From contig JAEYQN010000031.1 in assembly GCA_023409995.1 (NCBI GenBank), positions 3,108-67,107 on the forward strand: 64,000 nt of DNA, given 5' to 3'. The notes beneath the pieces were generated by a model. It worked only from the letters and a program-made list of their open reading frames with translations. It was not told where the DNA came from and did not search any database. The position numbers and the translations under genes are program-made. This document shows positions 1 to 8,217 of the stretch, in pieces. Within the stretch, counting starts at the first letter, position 1, and each line of letters begins with the position of its first letter. This stretch comes from Cyanobacteria bacterium OH_CBB_238. GTDB lineage: Bacteria; Cyanobacteriota; Vampirovibrionia; Gastranaerophilales; Gastranaerophilaceae.

Positions 1-37
1 ATTACTTGATGTCGCTGTAGTTAAGGATAGAGTGTAA
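1..37 (+). CDS. 3' end of an upstream gene (partial)
   Basis: Reading from base 2, the first 12 codons are open and end in LLDVAVVKDRV followed by TAA at 35-37. The last A of that stop is the A of the next gene's ATG (TAATG), a typical translational coupling, so this is probably the tail of the gene ahead of the response regulator. A histidine kinase would be the natural partner, but these 11 residues cannot show it. Confidence 0.4.
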   Translation, partial: LLDVAVVKDRV

Positions 38-720
38 TGAGCCCAAAAGTTCGTGTTTTATTAGTTGAAGATCATACTATGACAAGGTTAGGTTTGTCAT
101 TAGTTCTTGCGAAGTCAGAAAATGTTGAACTTGTTGCTGAAGCAGAAGATGGTAAGCAAGGTGTTGAGCTGGCAAAGTCTCTTTTACCTGATGTTATTCT
201 TATGGATATAGGCTTGCCCAATATTGATGGAATTGAAGCTACAAGGCAAGTTAAAGACGCAAACTTGCACTCTAAAGTTCTTATTTTTACCTCCAGAGAG
301 TCTGAAGATGATGTGTTTTCGGCGCTTGCAGCTGGAGCTGATGGCTACATCATGAAAGGGGCAACAGAGTTGCAAATTTTAGCAGCTATTATTGCTGTTT
401 CAGAAGGAACTGCGTGGCTAGATCCAGCTATTGCCAGATTAGTTTTGTCGAGTGTGCAGCGTCAAAGTATAGTTCAAACGCCTCAGGTAGATGTCCCATC
501 AGTTACTCTTTACAAGCAAAAAAATACTTTTGGCCTTACCGAGAGAGAACTTGAGGTTCTGGGACTTATAGTGGATGGATTATCTAATCCTCAAATTGCT
601 GAGAAATTGGTAATCACGAGGGCCACAGCAAAGGCGCATGTTCACAGTATTTTGCAGAAATTGTATGTGGCAGATAGAACACAGGCTGCAGTTTATGCTA
701 TGAGAGAAGGGCTTGTGTAA
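37..720 (+). CDS. NarL/FixJ-family response regulator
   Basis: A two-component transcription factor of 227 residues. The N-terminal receiver domain (about 5-120) has the acidic pair E11/D12, the phospho-acceptor D57 in the VILMDIGLP motif, T85 and K107. A linker of about 45 residues leads to a LuxR-type helix-turn-helix (about 166-227: LTERELEVLGLIVDGLSN, then ATAKAHVHSILQKL). All phosphorylation residues are present, so it should be a functional DNA-binding regulator. Its start overlaps the stop of the preceding gene by one base, and the secreted protein gene follows after two bases. The stimulus and targets cannot be read from the window. Confidence 0.93.
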   Translation: MSPKVRVLLVEDHTMTRLGLSLVLAKSENVELVAEAEDGKQGVELAKSLLPDVILMDIGLPNIDGIEATRQVKDANLHSKVLIFTSRESEDDVFSALAAGADGYIMKGATELQILAAIIAVSEGTAWLDPAIARLVLSSVQRQSIVQTPQVDVPSVTLYKQKNTFGLTERELEVLGLIVDGLSNPQIAEKLVITRATAKAHVHSILQKLYVADRTQAAVYAMREGLV

Positions 721-722
721 GC

Positions 723-1787
723 ATGCAGATGACACGATTTCTTATTGTGTTGTTTTTTCTTCTTACTCAGTTAGTTGAGATATCACAAGCTGCGGGGTAT
801 GCTCTTATGCAGGATACACCTAAACAGGATTCTTTTATTAAAAAGGCTGTTTACAAAGTGTCTTCTAAGGCGGTTAAAGGAATATCGTCTCCATTTATTA
901 AAGTTAAACATAAAGTAGTTAAGCCAAATAAAAATAAATACGAAAACATTAAAAATAATGCTCCTAGGTCTTATGAGGACTATATTACGATGACTCAGGA
1001 CGTAAAACGTATTGATATAAAATTACCACAGCCAGCAATAACAAAAGATGAAAAAATTATTGATATTCCTGATCCAAGGTTGAGGATAGTTAAATATAAT
1101 GTTCCTCCAGGGGCAAAGAATATTAATCTTTCAGAATTATTTGAAAATAGAAAAGTAAAATCAGATGGAGTTTTGTCCCCAGACGCGACAAAAATGGCAT
1201 ACTCAGAAGCTTATTATTATCCTGGACAAAATCAAATTACTTCTGAACTTTTTCTAATCAACGTTAAAAAATTATCTTCACTTCAAGATACCATATCAAA
1301 TGCACATGAAATCCAGCGTGAGCAGGAGCCACTGTTGTCTACAGACTTTAATTCTACAGAAAAAGGTGCATTAAAGACATTAATTGTAGTCGATTGGTCA
1401 AAGGATGGAAACAAAATTGCTATAAAGGAAAAAATTGGGTCAACTATAGATGGGGTTTGGAAAACAAATTTGTGGGTTTACGATTTTCAAACAAAGCATC
1501 CAAAACAATTAAATGAAGTTCGTGAGGCCATAAAATATTGGTGGAAAGCTAATAATAATTTAGATTTAACAGATTATATGTGGGATATTTTTCCTGTCGG
1601 CTGGGACTCTAAATATCCTGATAGGATTATTGTATATGCTTTTGCTTACACGACAAACCGCCCTAAGTTTTTAGGTACTTGGAGTATTGATTATCGCGGT
1701 TCTCGTTCTGAACTCTTGTCTGTAGATGATACAAATTTTGAAATATCACCAAATGGTTATGCCCTAAAAATGGTAATACGTGAATAA
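723..1787 (+). CDS. Secreted beta-propeller-like protein of unknown function
   Basis: A 354-residue protein with an N-terminal signal sequence: basic start, hydrophobic stretch about 5-20, Ala-rich end near residue 24. A lysine-rich segment follows (about 35-75). The C-terminal two thirds contain stretches such as SPDATKMAYSE, DWSKDGNKIAIKE and EISPNGYALKM, which resemble the SPDG-type blades of WD40-like/PD40 beta-propellers. Repeats are too few to count reliably. It starts two bases after the response-regulator stop, with AGAAGGG upstream, so it is probably co-transcribed with it. A TolB-like periplasmic or sensory role is possible but only inferred. Confidence 0.6.
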   Translation: MQMTRFLIVLFFLLTQLVEISQAAGYALMQDTPKQDSFIKKAVYKVSSKAVKGISSPFIKVKHKVVKPNKNKYENIKNNAPRSYEDYITMTQDVKRIDIKLPQPAITKDEKIIDIPDPRLRIVKYNVPPGAKNINLSELFENRKVKSDGVLSPDATKMAYSEAYYYPGQNQITSELFLINVKKLSSLQDTISNAHEIQREQEPLLSTDFNSTEKGALKTLIVVDWSKDGNKIAIKEKIGSTIDGVWKTNLWVYDFQTKHPKQLNEVREAIKYWWKANNNLDLTDYMWDIFPVGWDSKYPDRIIVYAFAYTTNRPKFLGTWSIDYRGSRSELLSVDDTNFEISPNGYALKMVIRE

Positions 1788-1791
1788 TTAA

Positions 1792-2340
1792 CTACTTAAT
1801 AAGAGCTTGTAATTCTTTAAATTTAGGATGCCTTGCGCTACCTAGCAATTCAAATAACACCATTTCAACGCAAGTAATTACAGCCCCAGCAGATTCTAAT
1901 CTTTCGATTGCTAATTTAAATTCATATTTACTACGTGATGCACAGGCATCTTTAACAATAAAAACTTCATATCCTGCATTTATTAAGTCAAGTGCTGTTT
2001 GCAATACGCAAATATGGGTTTCTATGCCACTAAGTATGATTTGTTTTTTGTTGGTTGCATCAATAAAGCCTTTTATCTCATTTTTTTCATAGGCGCTAAA
2101 TGTAACTTTTTCTTCGAATTTAGTTTCTGGTGCCAATTTGCTTTTTATTTCATTTACAGTATTTCCTAAGCCTTGAGGATATTGTTCAGTAATGAGAGTT
2201 GGTATATTTAAGGAATTTGAAACTGCAGCTAGAATTGTAGTTTTATCAACAATGATGCATTTCTCCAACATATTTACCAATTTTTCTTGAACATCAATTA
2301 TTAATAATTGTGCATTATCAGCTATAAGTTTTCTAGACAT
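1792..2340 (-). CDS. Isochorismatase-family cysteine hydrolase
   Basis: Member of the nicotinamidase/isochorismatase-like hydrolases (YcaC-type), 182 residues. The catalytic triad is visible: D16 (LLIIDVQEK), K78 (FEEKVTFSAYE) and C111 (GIETHICVLQTALDL). The start at 2340 is chosen because GGGGAG lies seven bases upstream; an upstream in-frame ATG would place this ribosome site inside the gene. It overlaps the end of the neighbouring TIM-barrel gene by eight bases, so the two are co-translated. The substrate is unknown; amide hydrolysis is the usual chemistry. It ends four bases from the convergent secreted-protein gene. Confidence 0.85.
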   Translation of the reverse strand: MSRKLIADNAQLLIIDVQEKLVNMLEKCIIVDKTTILAAVSNSLNIPTLITEQYPQGLGNTVNEIKSKLAPETKFEEKVTFSAYEKNEIKGFIDATNKKQIILSGIETHICVLQTALDLINAGYEVFIVKDACASRSKYEFKLAIERLESAGAVITCVEMVLFELLGSARHPKFKELQALIK

Positions 2341-3121
2341 GTGTTTTCTCCCCATTTACTTTTTTGTAATAATCTAAACTTTCAATTAAATTTTGTTTTT
2401 CGAACATTTCAAAAACAATAATTGGATTAAATTGTTGTTTTTTTAGTTCAGTAAAAACTTTATCAAAGTTTATTGTTCCTTTCAAGAGACTGTTGTGTTC
2501 GTCATCTTCTCCACAATTATTATGAATATGCATGTGGTGCAATCTTGATGAATAAGATTTTATCCACTCATCTACTGAGTAATTAGAAAATAAGTTAGCA
2601 TGTCCTGTATCCAGTGATGCTTTTAAATTTGGGGAATTAACCCCATCAATGAGATTGGTTATCATTGATGGAATTCTCTCATGCACATTTTCCATAACAG
2701 CCATTATTCCTTCATCTTCAAATTCTTTTATAAATCTAGACCAAAATTTAATGGAAGCATCAAGGAATTGTTCTTGCGAACCTTTATGCTTCATCCCTTT
2801 GTTGCCTGTATGAAATACTACAATATTTGCACCTATCTCTTTAGCTGCTCTTAGTGATTGTTTGTGACGTTTTTCTGTTATTTCTCTTATTTCAGGATCC
2901 CTACTTCCTGGGGAAAGATCAGAAAACATTGCGTGCAAGGATTTATAACCTTTAAAAAAACTAATTTCATCTTTCATTTGTTTTAATATTAATTCGAAAT
3001 CAGTTGTAATATTTTTAAAATTTGGGAATCGACTAATTTCAATTCCAAGCCCTAACTCTTCTGCTAAAACTGCTGATTCTTTTATACTTCGAGTTATTGA
3101 AGATGATAGTAAAATGTTCAT
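2333..3121 (-). CDS. Sugar-phosphate isomerase/endonuclease IV-like TIM-barrel protein
   Basis: A 262-residue protein of the xylose-isomerase-like TIM barrel superfamily. Metal-binding type segments are seen in order: IVVFHTGNKG, MAVMENVHE, ASLDTGHANLF, HHMHIHNNCGEDDEH and IIVFEMFE. These match the H/E/D/H/E pattern of sugar epimerases and of AP endonuclease family 2. The short length and the HxHxN segment favour an isomerase/epimerase over a DNA repair enzyme, but the substrate is not identifiable. It is coupled to the cysteine hydrolase downstream. A TACAAT box lies about 20 bases upstream of the start, and the Shine-Dalgarno is weak. Confidence 0.75.
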   Translation of the reverse strand: MNILLSSSITRSIKESAVLAEELGLGIEISRFPNFKNITTDFELILKQMKDEISFFKGYKSLHAMFSDLSPGSRDPEIREITEKRHKQSLRAAKEIGANIVVFHTGNKGMKHKGSQEQFLDASIKFWSRFIKEFEDEGIMAVMENVHERIPSMITNLIDGVNSPNLKASLDTGHANLFSNYSVDEWIKSYSSRLHHMHIHNNCGEDDEHNSLLKGTINFDKVFTELKKQQFNPIIVFEMFEKQNLIESLDYYKKVNGEKTHV

Positions 3122-3177
3122 TTAAGTCTACTTTCTACCAACATTGTAGCTTAAAAAATTATTTGGTGCATTAGTTG

Positions 3178-4434
3178 CTATTGATCAATTTCGTTTGAAT
3201 GTTCTTGAAACTCAGCTACCATCTCTCTCAAAATACTTTCAAGTTTAACTGTTGTCAGTTCAGAAATGTCCAACATTATGCGTTTGCTTGACGTTTCTTT
3301 TCCAATTTTATTTTTTATTTCAATATTTATCTTTGAATACCCTGGATACTTGATAGTTAGGGTACTATTATTTTCTCCTCTAGAAAGAGAAAAATAGCTG
3401 CTGCTTTCACTTATTTCTTGTTTAATGATTGTTTCAAAAAGTTTTTCAGATAGTGATGTTTGAATTTGATAGAATAGCGGTGCAACTACTTTATTGAACC
3501 TTTTTAGAAATAATTGTTTAAACATTTTAAAATTAGTTTCTTTTAGCTTAGATTTATCTATCCATTGTTCATTTGTTGATTGATTAGGTTTGCTGTTAAC
3601 AAATATTAATTGGTTACCTTTTATAATTGCTTCACTCAATGCTGCTGATGTTATTTTTTCTAATACATCAAATTTTGAAGAATTTATAATTGATGCTGCT
3701 GCAGAAATGGAGTAGTTGTTAATAAGGTTATTTTGTATTTTTTGAAATACAGCTTTTGCACCCTCCATGCTTGTATTTTTTAATATAATATAAAATCTAT
3801 TATCTTTGGCGAAACCAACAATGTCAGACTTTCTGAGTGTTTTTTTTAAAATTGAGCCTAAAAATATTTGCTGTAAAGAGGTCTTGCAGTGTACATCAGC
3901 CGAAAGAATCACAAAAATAGATTCATTATCTTTTGTGTGCAATTTTTCTACTTCTGTTTTAAATATTTTTTCTGAAAACAATTTAGTATAAAAACCAGTA
4001 TCTACATCTATTGCTCCAAGATCATTTAAAAGAGAGGTTTTCGATTCTAGCTCATTTATTAACTGGTACTTTTTTAAGTTCCACATTATCCTTATCGCAA
4101 TTTCGCCTGATGATTGTTCTAGATTAATGTAGTCATCTGCACCGTAATCAAAAATATCACCTAAAAGTGATTCGTTGCAGTGTTCTGATGCAAAAACTAT
4201 TGGTGTATTATTAAACTTTTGATGAAATCTTAGTTTCTGTACTATTGTTGTGCTCTCAATTTTATTCCCAATTACTATAATTAATTCTGGCGTATAATTT
4301 GGAATTTTTTCTAGGGCCTCGTTGTATTTTAATGTTGTTATTTTATCGATATTTCTAGATAGCAATATCTTGTATTCTAATTGTTTTGCATTTGCATATT
4401 CATTTGAAATTATAAAAACATTGCTGTTTTTCAA
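3178..4434 (-). CDS. Degenerate receiver-GGDEF protein
   Basis: About 418 residues. The first 120 resemble a receiver fold (YTPELIIVIGNK, then NTPIVFASE and DYGADDYINLE), but the usual phospho-acceptor Asp is absent (VIGNK). The middle (about 145-285) has the layout of a GGDEF domain: DVDTGFYTKLF at its start, LRKSDIVGFAKDNRFYIIL where GGDEF should be, then A..VFQKIQNNL. The catalytic GGDEF signature is lost, so diguanylate cyclase activity is unlikely. The C-terminal 130 residues match nothing I recognise. The TTG start has GGAG six bases upstream. It follows mgtE closely and is probably in the same operon. Signal binding or a scaffold role is inference. Confidence 0.65.
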   Translation of the reverse strand: MKNSNVFIISNEYANAKQLEYKILLSRNIDKITTLKYNEALEKIPNYTPELIIVIGNKIESTTIVQKLRFHQKFNNTPIVFASEHCNESLLGDIFDYGADDYINLEQSSGEIAIRIMWNLKKYQLINELESKTSLLNDLGAIDVDTGFYTKLFSEKIFKTEVEKLHTKDNESIFVILSADVHCKTSLQQIFLGSILKKTLRKSDIVGFAKDNRFYIILKNTSMEGAKAVFQKIQNNLINNYSISAAASIINSSKFDVLEKITSAALSEAIIKGNQLIFVNSKPNQSTNEQWIDKSKLKETNFKMFKQLFLKRFNKVVAPLFYQIQTSLSEKLFETIIKQEISESSSYFSLSRGENNSTLTIKYPGYSKINIEIKNKIGKETSSKRIMLDISELTTVKLESILREMVAEFQEHSNEIDQ

Positions 4435-4450
4435 AGTTGTCTCCAATATG

Positions 4451-5815
4451 TTAAAGCTTAATTAAAAATATGGTTACCAACGTGAAGTAAATGGCCAGTC
4501 CAAGAACATCTATAGTAGTTGCTATAACTGGTCCAGATGCAATAGCTGGATCTATCTTCAGTTTTTTAAGCACAAATGGTGCTATTGCTCCAAGCAGAGT
4601 TGCCATAGTCATATTTATTGCCATTGCGCTCCCCACTACTACTCCCAGTTCGATATTATATTGCCATTTCCAAGTTACAGCCATTACTAGCAGTCCAAAA
4701 GAGATTCCTATTGATAGCCCAACTCTAAGTTCTCTAAATATGTGATGGAAAGCAGATTTTAAGCTTACTTGTCCTGTTGATAAACCACGAACCATAAGAG
4801 TAATACTTTGTGTTCCAATATTGCCTCCAAGTCCGGCAAGAAGAGGCATGAAAATTGCAATTATTGGGATAGCATGTAAGGTAGCTTCAAATCTTTCTGC
4901 AACATTAACAGCTATAAATTCTCCAAAAAGAGTAATAAGTAACCAGGGAGTTCTTGCTTTTATTGCATTAATTGTACTTCCGGTTAATATTTCATCTTCA
5001 TCTACAATGCTTGTATTGATACCAGAAGATGTATAGATTTCATCAGTAGTTTCTTCTTCTATGATATCTTGAACATCATCCCAAGTTATCATTCCTTTCA
5101 GCCTGTTATATAAATCAACAACAGGTAATGCGCTATACTGGTATTTTGTAAATACATCTGCAACAGCATCTTGAGGATCATCTATTTGTAGCTTAACAAT
5201 ATCTCGGGTCATTATCTCTTCAACTTTTGTTTTGTAGGGTTTTGTTAACAGTGCTCTTAAACTTACTACTCCAAGCAAATGTTTTTGATTATCAATTACA
5301 TACAAATAATAGAGCTCTACATCATCTTTTTCAGCTCTAATTTTGATAAATGATAGTACGTCTTCTACCCTCATATCTTTGTTAACAGTCAAAACGTTAG
5401 GGGTCATTATACCCCCGGCCGAGTCTTCTTTATACGCTAATAGTTCTCTAATTTCTGACGATATTTTTGCAGGAAGTTTACTCAAGTAAGCTTCTGACTC
5501 GTCTTCTTCCAAGCCTGCAAGTACATCTGCTATTTCATCATGAGGCATTTTCATTATGAGTTTGGATGCATATTCCTCACCAATTTCTGATAAAATTTCA
5601 ACCTGGTATTGAGGTTGAAGATATTCTATTATTTCTGCTGCTTTTTCTTCAGCTATACTTTTAAAAGCAGTTAATCTTTCTTCTGCTGATAATTCTTGCA
5701 AAATTTCCGCTAAGTCAGCACTATGATAGCTGTCCAGTATAACCTTCAGTTGGTCATAATTCTCAGCATCTATCATCTCGTTAATTCTGTCTAGAATGTT
5801 TTCGATATTGAGCAT
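4451..5815 (-). CDS. mgtE: Magnesium transporter MgtE
   Basis: 454 residues, the usual MgtE length. An acidic, helical N-domain (about 1-130, with repeated EIL/EE segments) is followed by two CBS domains (about 135-255; AGGIMTPNVLTV, then IMTRDIVKLQIDD and YSALPVVD). Five transmembrane helices follow (about 285-454), including PLLAGLGGNIGTQS, the conserved pore-helix motif. It is an Mg2+-gated inner-membrane Mg2+ channel, with the N and CBS domains acting as the Mg2+ sensor. AAAGGA precedes the ATG. It is the first gene of a minus-strand unit with the degenerate GGDEF gene. Confidence 0.95.
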   Translation of the reverse strand: MLNIENILDRINEMIDAENYDQLKVILDSYHSADLAEILQELSAEERLTAFKSIAEEKAAEIIEYLQPQYQVEILSEIGEEYASKLIMKMPHDEIADVLAGLEEDESEAYLSKLPAKISSEIRELLAYKEDSAGGIMTPNVLTVNKDMRVEDVLSFIKIRAEKDDVELYYLYVIDNQKHLLGVVSLRALLTKPYKTKVEEIMTRDIVKLQIDDPQDAVADVFTKYQYSALPVVDLYNRLKGMITWDDVQDIIEEETTDEIYTSSGINTSIVDEDEILTGSTINAIKARTPWLLITLFGEFIAVNVAERFEATLHAIPIIAIFMPLLAGLGGNIGTQSITLMVRGLSTGQVSLKSAFHHIFRELRVGLSIGISFGLLVMAVTWKWQYNIELGVVVGSAMAINMTMATLLGAIAPFVLKKLKIDPAIASGPVIATTIDVLGLAIYFTLVTIFLIKL

Positions 5816-5919
5816 AGCACTATCCTTTTCAGAGTGATTATAACTTAAACCAGAGTTGTTGTATATCCTTCTTTTTTTCCATTTGTAACGATTGTAACAA
5901 CTTTCTATAAATTTGAAAT

Positions 5920-5947
5920 TTGAATAAAAGTATATACTTTGTATATA
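5920..5947 (+). promoter_or_regulatory. Possible promoter for a small RNA
   Basis: TTGAAT (5920-5925) and TATATA (5942-5947) are separated by 16 bases. A start near 5954 would give a transcript ending at the terminator around 6061. The region is very AT-rich, so chance matches are easy. Confidence 0.3.
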
Positions 5948-6037
5948 TGTAAGACAAATTTAATTAAAGCAAACACAAATAAACATAAACTTTCACATTA
6001 ACTTACCTTCCCTAACCTTCCCTTCCTATTAAAGTTT

Positions 6038-6061
6038 TGCCCCACCTGGGGCATTTTTTTT
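6038..6061 (+). terminator. Rho-independent terminator
   Basis: A six-pair stem (TGCCCC/GGGGCA) with an ACCT loop is followed by eight T. No protein gene lies immediately upstream on this strand, so it presumably ends a non-coding transcript. Confidence 0.85.
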
Positions 6062-6091
6062 GCAACTAGCAATTTTTTTTATTTTTCGGTT

Positions 6092-6097
6092 TATAAT
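6092..6097 (+). promoter_or_regulatory. -10 box of the small protein gene at 6120
   Basis: TATAAT, with a predicted start near 6104, just at the AGGAAAGGGG ribosome site. No good -35 box is seen. Confidence 0.4.
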
Positions 6098-6119
6098 AAG
6101 AGTAGGAAAGGGGTCTAAT

Positions 6120-6479
6120 ATGAATACAATAGACACGAAAAAGAATAATTCTGTTTACAATCAGGTTAAAAATAATGCCGCTTTTATTGCCACTACTGGT
6201 ACTATTTGCGCTGCCTTCCAAACTGGTAAAGAATTATCAGGGGTTATAAAGCAATCAAACCATAAATTGTCACTTAAATTAATGGCAGATTCCTTTAAGA
6301 AAGAGCTTCCTGAAAATGCAGGTTTATTAAAAAAAGGTATAAATAATTTTAGTTCAAAGCTTAAGTTTATTAATGCTACTTCATTTCTGAAAAATGCTGC
6401 TATATATACAGCTGAAGGATTAGCAATTATTGGTTTAGCCACTGGTATAATGAATCTTATAGCTAAGAAAAAAGATTAA
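6120..6479 (+). CDS. Small protein with hydrophobic segments, unknown function
   Basis: 119 residues from the ATG at 6120, which has AGGAAAGGGG just upstream. A longer reading from a TTG at 6060 would overlap the preceding terminator and is rejected. The protein has a moderately hydrophobic patch (about 20-33) and a clear hydrophobic C-terminal segment (about 92-112, with GLAIIGLATGIMNLI) ending in KKKD. A membrane-associated protein is plausible. It stands alone between a terminator on each side. Its layout (short, Ala/Gly-rich hydrophobic end, promoter very close to the start) recalls the gene at 38524, though I see no clear homology. I do not recognise a family. Confidence 0.6.
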   Translation: MNTIDTKKNNSVYNQVKNNAAFIATTGTICAAFQTGKELSGVIKQSNHKLSLKLMADSFKKELPENAGLLKKGINNFSSKLKFINATSFLKNAAIYTAEGLAIIGLATGIMNLIAKKKD

Positions 6480-6493
6480 TTTTGCTTAAAAAT

Positions 6494-6524
6494 AAAAAAA
6501 CTCCTCAACATGAGGAGTTTTTTT
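6494..6524. terminator. Bidirectional terminator
   Basis: A perfect stem CTCCTCA/TGAGGAG with loop ACA, flanked by A and T runs, lies between the convergent small gene and fabF and can serve both strands. Confidence 0.85.
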
Positions 6525-6540
6525 ATTTAGTATTTAAATA

Positions 6541-7791
6541 TTACTCGTATTTCTTAAATACCAATGATGCATTGTGGCCACCAAAACCAAAAGAATTAGT
6601 TAATGCAACTTTTACGTCAGCTTTTTTTGCTTTATTAGGAACATAATCCAAATTAGCTACTTCTTCATCTTGGTTATCTAAATTAATGGTTGGAGGAACA
6701 ACTCCATTGTTAATTGATTCAATACAAATTATTGATTCTATTGCTCCTGCCGCACCAAGCATATGACCAGTCATTGACTTTGTTGAACTGACAAACAAGT
6801 TTGGATTAGCTTCTTTATCGCCGAATAGATGTGCTATTGCATTCGATTCTGCTTTATCGCCAAGTCCAGTACTTGTTCCATGTGAATTTACATATTGAAC
6901 TTCTTTTGGATCGATCTCAGCATCTTTTAATGCATTTTCCATAGACTTACCGGCTCCTAGGCCATATGGACATGGTGCAACTATGTCATGTGCATCAGCT
7001 GTTTGGCCATAACCAACAACTTCAGCATAGATTTTAGCTCCTCTGGCTTTAGCATGTTCTAACTCTTCTAAAATAAGTATCCCAGCACCTTCAGCCATTA
7101 CGAAACCATCTCTATCTTTATCATAAGGTCTGGATGCTTTTTGTGGTTCATCATTTCTTTTTGATAATGTTCTAGCGCTTGTAAAAGCTCCTAATCCTAT
7201 GTTGCAAATAGTAGACTCAGCTCCTCCAGCAACAATTACATCAGCATCATTCCATTGAATTGATCTAAATGCATCACCAATGGCATTAGCGGAAGTAGCG
7301 CAAGCAGTAACGACTGCTTTATTCAATCCTTTTGCACCATATTTTATTGATATTCTTCCTGCTGCCATATCACAAATCAACATAGGAATTGTGAAGGGAG
7401 AACATTTTGTAGGGCCTTTTTCCAACATAGCTTTGTGGTTTTTTTCAATGGTTTTAAAGCCACCAGCTGCAGAGCCTACTACAACCCCAAATCTATATGG
7501 ATCAACATTTTCTGTGGAAATACCCGAATCTTTAATTGCTTCATCTGCTGCAACCATTGCAAAATGGATGTATCTATCCATTTTTTTTGCTTCTTTGGGA
7601 TCTAAGTATTGAGTTTCATCAAAATTTTTAACCTCACCAGCTATATGAACTGTGTGACCATCCAATTCCATATTCTCAATATTTGAAATACCGCTATTTC
7701 CAGCAATAATGTTGTTCCACAAAGTGTCTATGCCAACTCCAAATGGAGACACGGCACCTATTCCTGTAACAACAACTCTTCTTTTACTCAT
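6541..7791 (-). CDS. fabF: Beta-ketoacyl-ACP synthase II
   Basis: Elongating condensing enzyme of type II fatty-acid synthesis: condenses malonyl-ACP with acyl-ACP. 416 residues from the ATG at 7791, which has AAGGTAAG upstream. The catalytic Cys164 lies in VVTACATSANAIG, and the two active-site His lie in VNSHGTSTGLGDKAE and KSMTGHMLGAAGA. It ends with the FGFGGHNASLVF motif. It is the last gene of the fatty-acid operon and is separated from acpP by a terminator-like hairpin, so it is probably expressed at a lower level than acpP. Confidence 0.97.
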   Translation of the reverse strand: MSKRRVVVTGIGAVSPFGVGIDTLWNNIIAGNSGISNIENMELDGHTVHIAGEVKNFDETQYLDPKEAKKMDRYIHFAMVAADEAIKDSGISTENVDPYRFGVVVGSAAGGFKTIEKNHKAMLEKGPTKCSPFTIPMLICDMAAGRISIKYGAKGLNKAVVTACATSANAIGDAFRSIQWNDADVIVAGGAESTICNIGLGAFTSARTLSKRNDEPQKASRPYDKDRDGFVMAEGAGILILEELEHAKARGAKIYAEVVGYGQTADAHDIVAPCPYGLGAGKSMENALKDAEIDPKEVQYVNSHGTSTGLGDKAESNAIAHLFGDKEANPNLFVSSTKSMTGHMLGAAGAIESIICIESINNGVVPPTINLDNQDEEVANLDYVPNKAKKADVKVALTNSFGFGGHNASLVFKKYE

Positions 7792-7811
7792 TTTCTTACC
7801 TTTATAAATAC

Positions 7812-7852
7812 TCAAAAAATACGAGGAGTCCCAAGTATGCAGTAACCCCTCG
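7812..7852 (-). terminator. Intercistronic terminator/attenuator between acpP and fabF
   Basis: Read on the minus strand, CGAGG (7852-7848) pairs with CCTCG (7826-7822), extended by GGTT/GACT with two wobbles. A loop of about 13 bases and then TATTTTTT follow. It sits after acpP and before the fabF ribosome site, so it could end a share of the transcripts after acpP. Confidence 0.6.
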
Positions 7853-7880
7853 CAATTTAATTACGTTAATAATAAAGCTA

Positions 7881-8114
7881 TTATGAATTAGCTTCGATGT
7901 AGCTTACTGCATCTTGAACTGTCGCAATTTTTTCAGCTTCTTCATCAGGAATTTCGCAACCGAATTCTTCTTCAAAAGCCATTACCAATTCAACTGTATC
8001 TAAAGAATCTGCATTCAAATCAGCTGTAAAACTAGCTTCAGGTGTTACTAAGCTTTCTTCTACGCTTAATTGTTCAACAACTACTTTTTTTACTCTCTCA
8101 AAAACTGTACTCAT
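7881..8114 (-). CDS. acpP: Acyl carrier protein
   Basis: 77-residue acidic carrier of growing acyl chains as phosphopantetheine thioesters. The attachment Ser is S37 in the DSL motif ([19 protein letters not shown]). The ATG at 8114 has TGAGGAAAA upstream; a slightly longer reading lacks a ribosome site. It has its own strong promoter and is followed by a terminator-like hairpin, consistent with the high level of ACP that cells need compared with the other enzymes of the operon. Confidence 0.97.
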   Translation of the reverse strand: MSTVFERVKKVVVEQLSVEESLVTPEASFTADLNADSLDTVELVMAFEEEFGCEIPDEEAEKIATVQDAVSYIEANS

Positions 8115-8155
8115 GTGTTTTTTCCTCATTTTAAATTATAATCTGTTTCATTTAC

Positions 8156-8183
8156 ATTATACTATTTCAATATTATTTTGCAA
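8156..8183 (-). promoter_or_regulatory. acpP promoter
   Basis: On the minus strand TTGCAA (8183-8178), a 16-base spacer, then a perfect TATAAT (8161-8156). It lies in the 103-base gap between fabG and acpP, longer than the other gaps in this operon. Confidence 0.65.
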
Positions 8184-8217
8184 AGCTTTTTTATATCTTT
8201 ACAATTCGTTGCGGGAG

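Larger units (their letters stand above)
5816..6119 (+). other. Gene-free stretch with a possible small RNA
   Basis: About 300 bases separate mgtE (minus) from a small plus-strand gene. The left side should hold the mgtE promoter. The middle has a promoter-like pair and the right side a strong plus-strand terminator at 6038-6061. No plus-strand protein gene lies between them, so a transcript of roughly 110 nt is possible. It contains an A/C-rich part and a CCTTCCC-rich part (6005-6025). A TATAAT box for the next gene is at 6092. I saw no tRNA-like fold. Confidence 0.4.

Noticed and set aside
2333-3121. Second endonuclease IV
   Set aside because: The TIM-barrel pattern fits, but the ligand set and length point rather to an isomerase/epimerase.
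4491-5036. Open frames on the plus strand opposite mgtE
   Set aside because: They are shadows of mgtE; no ribosome site and no recognisable protein.
6060-6119. Longer start (TTG at 6060) for the small protein gene
   Set aside because: It overlaps the T tract of a strong terminator, whereas ATG 6120 has a perfect ribosome site.
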